Of a stretch of DNA of 10,315 nucleotides, positions 7,220 to 10,315 are shown in pieces. The notes beneath the pieces are model-generated. The model ran no database searches and was not told the DNA's origin. It saw only the letters and a program-made list of their open reading frames with translations. This DNA is from Dehalococcoidia bacterium (GTDB lineage Bacteria; Chloroflexota; Dehalococcoidia; Dehalococcoidales; RBG-16-60-22): the NCBI GenBank assembly GCA_030605045.1, contig JAUWBK010000021.1, positions 1 through 10,315 on the forward strand. Reading direction: 5' to 3'. Each line of letters opens with the position of its first letter. Position 1 is the first letter of the stretch. Made by a program: the position numbers and the translations under genes.

Positions 7220-8482
7220 TTACGGATTTGTCCCTGCCCACTTACGGATTGGCCGTAATAATGATGTCAATATAATGCCGATAGTGCTCATAGTGCCACA
7301 GACTAAGAAAGCCACCTGATATCTGCCAGTAGCATCAAATATGTACCCAGCCAAAACAGAACCGATAGCGCTTCCGCCTTCGCTGAAAATATTGATAACC
7401 CCCAGAATGGCACCGTGCGAGCTCAACTTAAATAGCTCAGCTACGGTTGGTGATATCACCGCCGATATCCCACCATAGCCAAAACCAAATATTGCCGTAC
7501 ACAGGTAAAGTAGCCACAATTCTTTGGCTGGCAACAGCCAGAATAAGGAAACTGACAGCAAAGCAAAGCAAATGCCAAGGGACAACTTATTACCTATTCT
7601 GTCACAAGCACTACCCATTATAACCCTGCCTACAGTACCTGCTCCCCCGATTACCGCCAGAATGATAGCCGCACTGGCTGAAGAGACTCCTAGACCGACT
7701 GCATGAGGAACAATATGTACTAAGATGGCACCTAGACCCAAGGTAAAGCAGAGCATGGCCACACACAACATCCAAAATTGTTGGGTGTGAATTGCTTCCT
7801 GAAGGGATAATCCAAGCGCCTTGGCATCACCTGTTTCTGGCCACTCATCTTCACCATAGGCCGATTGCCCAATCTGACCTGGATCGCGCCTGAGAAATTG
7901 GGCGGCCAGAATAATTAATACCAGAGCTACACTACCCACAATCATATAGGAAGTACGCCAGCCATAGATGGAGATAAGCCAATTAGCAACTAGTGGTATA
8001 ATTAGCGTGCCAATGCTCAATCCTGAAGAAGCAATACCTGTCATCAATCCTCTTCTCTTGACAAACCACCTGGCCACCGTAGATACCAATGGGACAAAGG
8101 CAGTACTCATGCCTATGCCTATTATCACGCCGTAGAACAAGTATAATTGCCAAATACTACTGACTTGTGACATTAATAAATAACCTAATCCTAGAAAGAA
8201 ACCGCACCCGGTCACGACTATTTTCGGTCCAAACCTATCAGTCAGCTTTCCAGCAACAATACCGAAAAGACTAAGTAGAAGAAGAGACAAAGAAAAAGCA
8301 CCTGAGGTCACTGCACGTGTCCATCCAAACTCCTCTAGCAATGGCTGAAAGAAGACGCCAAAGCTATAAGAGGTTCCCCACATCATTACCATAACCACGA
8401 AAGCAAACACGACTATGAAATAGCCATAGAAAAAACTTGGCTCTTTACTTTCCGTTGAAGTTAAGATTACATGCTTATCCAA
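7220..8482 (-). CDS. MFS transporter, oxalate/formate or monocarboxylate carrier type
   Basis: This 420-residue inner-membrane protein has twelve hydrophobic segments in two groups of six, separated by a charged cytoplasmic loop (about 196-232). The MFS signature GKLTDRFGPK is at 78-87 in the loop after helix 2, and a weaker counterpart, GSACDRIGNK, is at 290-299 in the second half. The N-terminal FGWTRAVTSGAFSL (52-65) and ARWFVKRRGLMTGIASSG (137-154) are typical of the oxalate:formate antiporter and monocarboxylate transporter branches, so an organic-anion substrate is likely but not proven. The start is TTG at 8482 with AAGGAG 6 nt upstream; there is no nearby in-frame ATG, and the first helix begins about residue 19. 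Repeat copies 1 and 2 bracket the gene as direct repeats. No clear terminator follows its stop. Confidence 0.92.
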   Translation of the reverse strand: MDKHVILTSTESKEPSFFYGYFIVVFAFVVMVMMWGTSYSFGVFFQPLLEEFGWTRAVTSGAFSLSLLLLSLFGIVAGKLTDRFGPKIVVTGCGFFLGLGYLLMSQVSSIWQLYLFYGVIIGIGMSTAFVPLVSTVARWFVKRRGLMTGIASSGLSIGTLIIPLVANWLISIYGWRTSYMIVGSVALVLIILAAQFLRRDPGQIGQSAYGEDEWPETGDAKALGLSLQEAIHTQQFWMLCVAMLCFTLGLGAILVHIVPHAVGLGVSSASAAIILAVIGGAGTVGRVIMGSACDRIGNKLSLGICFALLSVSLFWLLPAKELWLLYLCTAIFGFGYGGISAVISPTVAELFKLSSHGAILGVINIFSEGGSAIGSVLAGYIFDATGRYQVAFLVCGTMSTIGIILTSLLRPIRKWAGTNP

Positions 8483-8530
8483 AACAGACTCCTTCTCCTG
8501 CCTTTCTAGACTGCGCCGTTGAGCTATCTA

Positions 8531-8559
8531 ATGATAGGTGATTATGAATAACAATTCAA
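8531..8559 (-). promoter_or_regulatory. Promoter of the MFS transporter gene
   Basis: On the minus strand TTGAAT (8554-8559) and TATCAT (8531-8536) are 17 bp apart. The start would be near 8524 and the leader about 42 nt, ending in GGAGAAGGAG before the TTG start codon. Repeat copy 2 begins about 73 bp upstream of the -35. Confidence 0.55.
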
Positions 8560-8632
8560 AGGATTACTGCCTAAAACGAGTGTTGCAATTAATCCTATTT
8601 CAAGAGATTGTTAACACACCTGAACAAAGATT

Positions 8633-8661
8633 AACCCCTGGGCATGCGGAATGTAGTTACG
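8633..8661 (-). repeat. Dispersed 29-bp repeat, copy 2
   Basis: The minus-strand unit begins CGTAACTACATTCCGCATGC and ends CCAGGGGTT. It lies 150 nt upstream of the MFS start codon. Its 5' flank CACTTCTCTCTCC resembles that of copy 1, and AACCCA occurs further out beside both, so similarity between these two copies extends well beyond the 29-bp core. Confidence 0.85.
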
Positions 8662-8742
8662 ATTTTGGAGAGAGAAGTGGGTTGAAGCAGGAAAATGGGT
8701 TCGCTTTAATTGGATGATAACTTCTCATACGGGCATCTGGTA

Positions 8743-8774
8743 TAAAATAAGGAAGCCCCGAAAATCTTCAGGGC
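8743..8774 (-). terminator. Rho-independent terminator of the 51-residue peptide gene
   Basis: On the minus strand GCCCTGAA pairs with TTCGGGGC around a 4-nt loop (8755-8774; one G-T pair), followed at once by TTCCTTATTTT. It lies 45 nt past the stop codon. It is the clearest intrinsic terminator in the window and works only for minus-strand transcription. Confidence 0.7.
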
Positions 8775-8794
8775 CTACAACCTAATGATAACGC

Positions 8795-8839
8795 CTGCCT
8801 AGAACTCTTAGGCTAGTATTAGCCTAAGATTCCAGGTAG
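8795..8839. repeat. Long hairpin over the 3' end of the small peptide gene
   Basis: A perfect 9-bp inverted repeat, CTTAGGCTA (8807-8815) and TAGCCTAAG (8820-8828), has a 4-nt loop. Pairing continues outward, with two mismatched positions and one bulged base, to 8795 and 8839, giving a stem of about 20 bp. The loop overlaps the stop codon of the peptide gene. No T-run follows, so it is not itself a classical terminator. Confidence 0.75.
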
Positions 8840-8974
8840 CATTACCAAACCGCTGGCTTCCAGAACCAGCAAACTGAAACCACCGACAAGAGATAGCGCT
8901 ATAACTACCGCAAAAATTTTTTGGGTGTTACTTAGTGCTTGCCATCTCCCTTTCACTACTTTTTCTTGGCGCAT
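8819..8974 (-). CDS. 51-residue single-helix membrane peptide, unknown function
   Basis: A short gene starts at ATG 8974, 4 nt after a near-perfect Shine-Dalgarno AAAGGAGG (8979-8986). The product begins MRQEKVVKGRWQALSN, a basic amphipathic head of about 18 residues. One hydrophobic helix follows (about 20-38, IFAVVIALSLVGGFSLLVL), then a short hydrophobic tail ending LPGILG. Positive residues before the helix predict the N-terminus in the cytoplasm. Evidence that it is real: strong ribosome site, a promoter upstream with a perfect TATAAT, a rho-independent terminator 45 nt downstream, and no competing frame. I do not recognise a family. A regulatory membrane peptide, toxin-like peptide or small subunit of a complex are all possible. 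Its stop codon lies in the loop of a long hairpin. Confidence 0.68.
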   Translation of the reverse strand: MRQEKVVKGRWQALSNTQKIFAVVIALSLVGGFSLLVLEASGLVMLPGILG

Positions 8975-9162
8975 TTAACCTCCTTTCACAGAATATAAGC
9001 AACTAAGGCATTACTTGTAACGTAACCACGGATTTTGCTAATGCGGAGAGCAGACAGATAACTCGGAGTACAAGTGGAGTCTAGAGTAATAATGAGGCTA
9101 AGTGAACCTACCTCCACCCCACGATACATCCCGCTTCACAGTCGTCGTTCGTGTACATGCTT

Positions 9163-9191
9163 ATTATAACACATTGAATCTTATTATTCAA
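9163..9191 (-). promoter_or_regulatory. Promoter of the 51-residue peptide gene
   Basis: On the minus strand TTGAAT (9186-9191) and a perfect TATAAT (9163-9168) are 17 bp apart; the same -35 hexamer and spacing occur at the MFS promoter. The predicted start near 9156 gives an untranslated leader of about 180 nt, long for so small a gene. A closer candidate -10, TATATT (8992-8997), would start transcription almost on the Shine-Dalgarno and is less likely. Confidence 0.55.
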
Positions 9192-9223
9192 ATTAGTTCT
9201 TGGTTCACTCTAGCTTCGGACAG

Positions 9224-9235
9224 TTAAACGTTTAA
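9224..9235. promoter_or_regulatory. Perfect 12-bp palindrome, possible operator
   Basis: TTAAACGTTTAA is a perfect palindrome 32 bp upstream of the -35 of the small-peptide promoter. Such a site could bind a dimeric activator or repressor. Short AT-rich palindromes also arise by chance, so function is uncertain. Confidence 0.35.
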
Positions 9236-9325
9236 AGAAAAATTTGGGGGTCAAATCCCGATTCTCGTGAGTTCTTGATAGCGAATATTAAGCTGATTAA
9301 TAATTAGACAGAGTGTTACGTCACG

Positions 9326-9354
9326 AACCCCTGAGCGTGCGGAATGTAGTTACG
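9326..9354 (-). repeat. Dispersed 29-bp repeat, copy 3
   Basis: The minus-strand unit begins CGTAACTACATTCCGCACGC and ends TCAGGGGTT, differing from copy 2 at two positions. It is 352 nt upstream of the small-peptide ATG and 135 bp beyond that promoter's -35. It also lies 212 bp upstream of the lipoprotein ATG on the other strand. GG precedes the unit on its 5' side, as in copy 1, and a CACCTTTCC tract lies next to that. Confidence 0.85.
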
Positions 9355-9441
9355 CCTTTGGAAAGGTGCCTTTGACTTCACCTACCCCACACCTAATCTA
9401 AACGAGGGTATTGTTAGACCGGGCGGCAAAAATCCCTCTGG

Positions 9442-9490
9442 GGTTACCAAATACCTAGGACTTTTTCCTGAAAGTGAGGTAACCTTTTTT
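9442..9490 (+). repeat. Inverted repeat followed by a T-run, upstream of the lipoprotein promoter
   Basis: GGTTACC (9442-9448) and GGTAACC (9478-9484) are perfect inverted arms, followed by six T (9485-9490). Inside, ACTTT (9460-9464) and AAAGT (9471-9475) form a smaller hairpin. It could terminate a plus-strand transcript, yet no plus-strand gene lies upstream. The right arm also covers the expected -35 position of the next promoter, so an operator is equally possible. Confidence 0.5.
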
Positions 9491-9502
9491 GATTTTATTC
9501 GT

Positions 9503-9508
9503 TATAAT
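9503..9508 (+). promoter_or_regulatory. Promoter -10 element of the DUF4382-type lipoprotein gene
   Basis: A perfect TATAAT lies in AT-rich DNA 58 nt before the start codon. The -35 position holds TAACCT or GTAACC, poor matches, inside the right arm of the inverted repeat at 9442-9484. A regulator bound there might be needed for full activity. Confidence 0.5.
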
Positions 9509-9565
9509 ATAAGTAAGGGAATAAAAAGTAAAGGAGTTTCTATTTAGAAATTGAGGAGGACTAAG

Positions 9566-10315
9566 ATGAAGAAATACTTTGCCGCATTGATTATTTTGCT
9601 GCTGGTGGCTTTGTTAGCCGTGGGCTGTAAAGAAATTCCATCGCTAACGCCTGCACCCAGTCAAACACCTACTCCGCAACCTAGCCCGACGCCGACACTC
9701 ACTCCGGCGCCTACACCTGCACCGGCCACCGGAGCCGAAAACTTTAGGTTGCTGATAAGCGATGAGGTCAACGCTATTGATCATTTTGCATCGCTCAATG
9801 TGACCATTTCCAGCATAGGTGTACACCAAGTCGGTGACTCAGGCACGTGGCACATTTTTGATCTTGATCCCCCGGTTGACGTAGACTTAAAGCCCTTGGA
9901 AGGGGAAAATGCCCTGGAAATTTGGAGCGGAAATCTCACGGCCGGTGAATACAATAAGGTGTTTATCTATGTTAACAATGTTACAGGAGTTCTCAGCGGT
10001 GGTGGAACAGCCAATGTGAAGCTGCCCAGCAACAAGCTGCAGATTTCTAAGCCCTTTACTATCAGCGCCTCTGTAGTCAACTTCGTCTATGATATTACGG
10101 TTGTGCAGGCTGGTAAGAGTGGAAAATACATTTTGAAGCCTCAGATAGCCCAGAGTGGGGCTGAGCAAGAGTTCAATGTTCTTACCTTGGAGGGGCAACC
10201 AGGGGAGCCTGAAGAACCAGAAGAGACCGGAGATTCTGAGGGTAAATTGGAACTCAAACTACACCACGGTGAACTCGGTCTAGGTCTAGGCGCCGAAGTT
10301 ACTCTAATAGTCACC
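9566..10315 (+). CDS. DUF4382-type secreted lipoprotein, C-terminus cut by window edge
   Basis: The frame is open for 250 codons to the right edge, with no stop, so the gene continues. ATG 9566 has GAGGAGGA (9553-9560) 5 nt upstream. The product starts with a lysine-rich head, a hydrophobic core and the lipobox LAVGC, placing the lipidated cysteine at residue 21; the mature protein should be anchored outside the cytoplasmic membrane. A Pro/Thr-rich spacer (about 27-53) precedes a beta-rich domain (about 56-195) with DHFASLNVTISSIGVHQ and AGEYNKVFIYVNNVTGV, which fit DUF4382, a domain of unknown function in bacterial surface lipoproteins. An acidic linker (PGEPEEPEETGDSEG, about 212-226) leads to ELKLHHGELGLGLGAEVTLIVT, which looks like the first strands of an Ig-like or similar domain. 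Surface role is inferred; the ligand is unknown. Confidence 0.85.
   Translation, partial: MKKYFAALIILLLVALLAVGCKEIPSLTPAPSQTPTPQPSPTPTLTPAPTPAPATGAENFRLLISDEVNAIDHFASLNVTISSIGVHQVGDSGTWHIFDLDPPVDVDLKPLEGENALEIWSGNLTAGEYNKVFIYVNNVTGVLSGGGTANVKLPSNKLQISKPFTISASVVNFVYDITVVQAGKSGKYILKPQIAQSGAEQEFNVLTLEGQPGEPEEPEETGDSEGKLELKLHHGELGLGLGAEVTLIVT

Larger units (their letters stand above)
8483..8818. other. Gene-free stretch between the MFS gene and the 51-residue peptide gene
   Basis: These 336 bases contain the MFS promoter (8531-8559), repeat copy 2 (8633-8661), the terminator of the small peptide gene (8743-8774) and most of the left arm of a long hairpin. Neither strand has an open frame with a usable Shine-Dalgarno. 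The piece from 8662 to 8742 is purine-rich at first and holds nothing I recognise. Confidence 0.6.
8975..9565. other. Gene-free stretch between the small peptide and the DUF4382 lipoprotein
   Basis: These 591 bases hold control sequences of two divergent genes: the long leader (8975-9156) and promoter of the small peptide, a 12-bp palindrome, repeat copy 3, an inverted repeat with a T-run, and the promoter of the lipoprotein. The leader contains a G-rich segment, GGGGTGGAGGTAGG on the minus strand near 9106-9119. No open frame above 30 codons has a Shine-Dalgarno. The parts at 9236-9325 and 9357-9441 show nothing I can name. Confidence 0.55.

Noticed and set aside
9092..9169. 25-codon plus-strand frame (MRLSEPTST...)
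   Set aside because: There is no properly spaced Shine-Dalgarno, and it lies across the leader and promoter of the minus-strand peptide gene.
9240..9265. tRNA-like T-arm (GGGGGTCAAATCCC)
   Set aside because: The stem cannot be extended to five pairs, and no acceptor, anticodon or D arm is found around it.
7150..9354. Repeat copies as a degenerate CRISPR array
   Set aside because: Three copies separated by 693 and 1483 bp, with genes between them, have no spacer structure and there are no cas genes.
9887..10198. 103-codon minus-strand frame opposite the lipoprotein
   Set aside because: It is antisense to a frame with a signal peptide and a recognisable domain and has no family features itself.

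Overview
The window reads as a piece of a bacterial chromosome with moderate GC and compact genes. The best guess is the Chloroflexota, class Dehalococcoidia or a related anaerobic lineage. That guess rests on the style of the gene set: a Pro/Thr-linker lipoprotein with a DUF4382-like domain, a short four-helix membrane protein, a PAS-rich histidine kinase paired with an OmpR-type regulator, and an iron-type alcohol dehydrogenase. No rRNA, tRNA or ribosomal protein is present to confirm it, so the taxonomy is inference.

Layout, left to right. Positions 1-1397 (minus) hold most of a DUF885-type putative metallopeptidase that runs off the left edge. A 281-bp divergent spacer separates it from a complete short-chain dehydrogenase (1679-2449, plus). 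A two-component operon follows (2681-5283, plus): a membrane histidine kinase with HAMP and two PAS domains, then its PhoB/OmpR-family response regulator, with the reading frames touching. Facing it is an iron-dependent alcohol dehydrogenase (5313-6491, minus) with a near-consensus promoter. Further right, still on the minus strand, come a small four-helix membrane protein (6659-7036), a 12-helix MFS transporter of the oxalate/formate or monocarboxylate type (7220-8482, TTG start) and a 51-residue single-helix membrane peptide (8819-8974) with a strong Shine-Dalgarno and a rho-independent terminator. The right edge carries the first 250 codons of a secreted DUF4382-type lipoprotein (9566 onward, plus).

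The genes do not form one recognisable pathway. The dehydrogenase, alcohol dehydrogenase and MFS carrier fit small-molecule (alcohol, ketone, organic acid) metabolism, and the two-component pair could regulate neighbours, but nothing in the sequence proves a link.

The most unusual signal lies in the intergenic DNA on the right. A 29-bp sequence occurs three times (7150-7178, 8633-8661, 9326-9354) in the same orientation, with 26 of 29 positions invariant. Each copy lies upstream of a minus-strand gene and its candidate promoter: the four-helix protein, the MFS carrier and the 51-residue peptide. Flanks of copies 1 and 2 are also partly alike. This could be a shared regulatory site or the conserved end of a small mobile repeat. 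I see no CRISPR array, insertion sequence, prophage or complete novel defence system.
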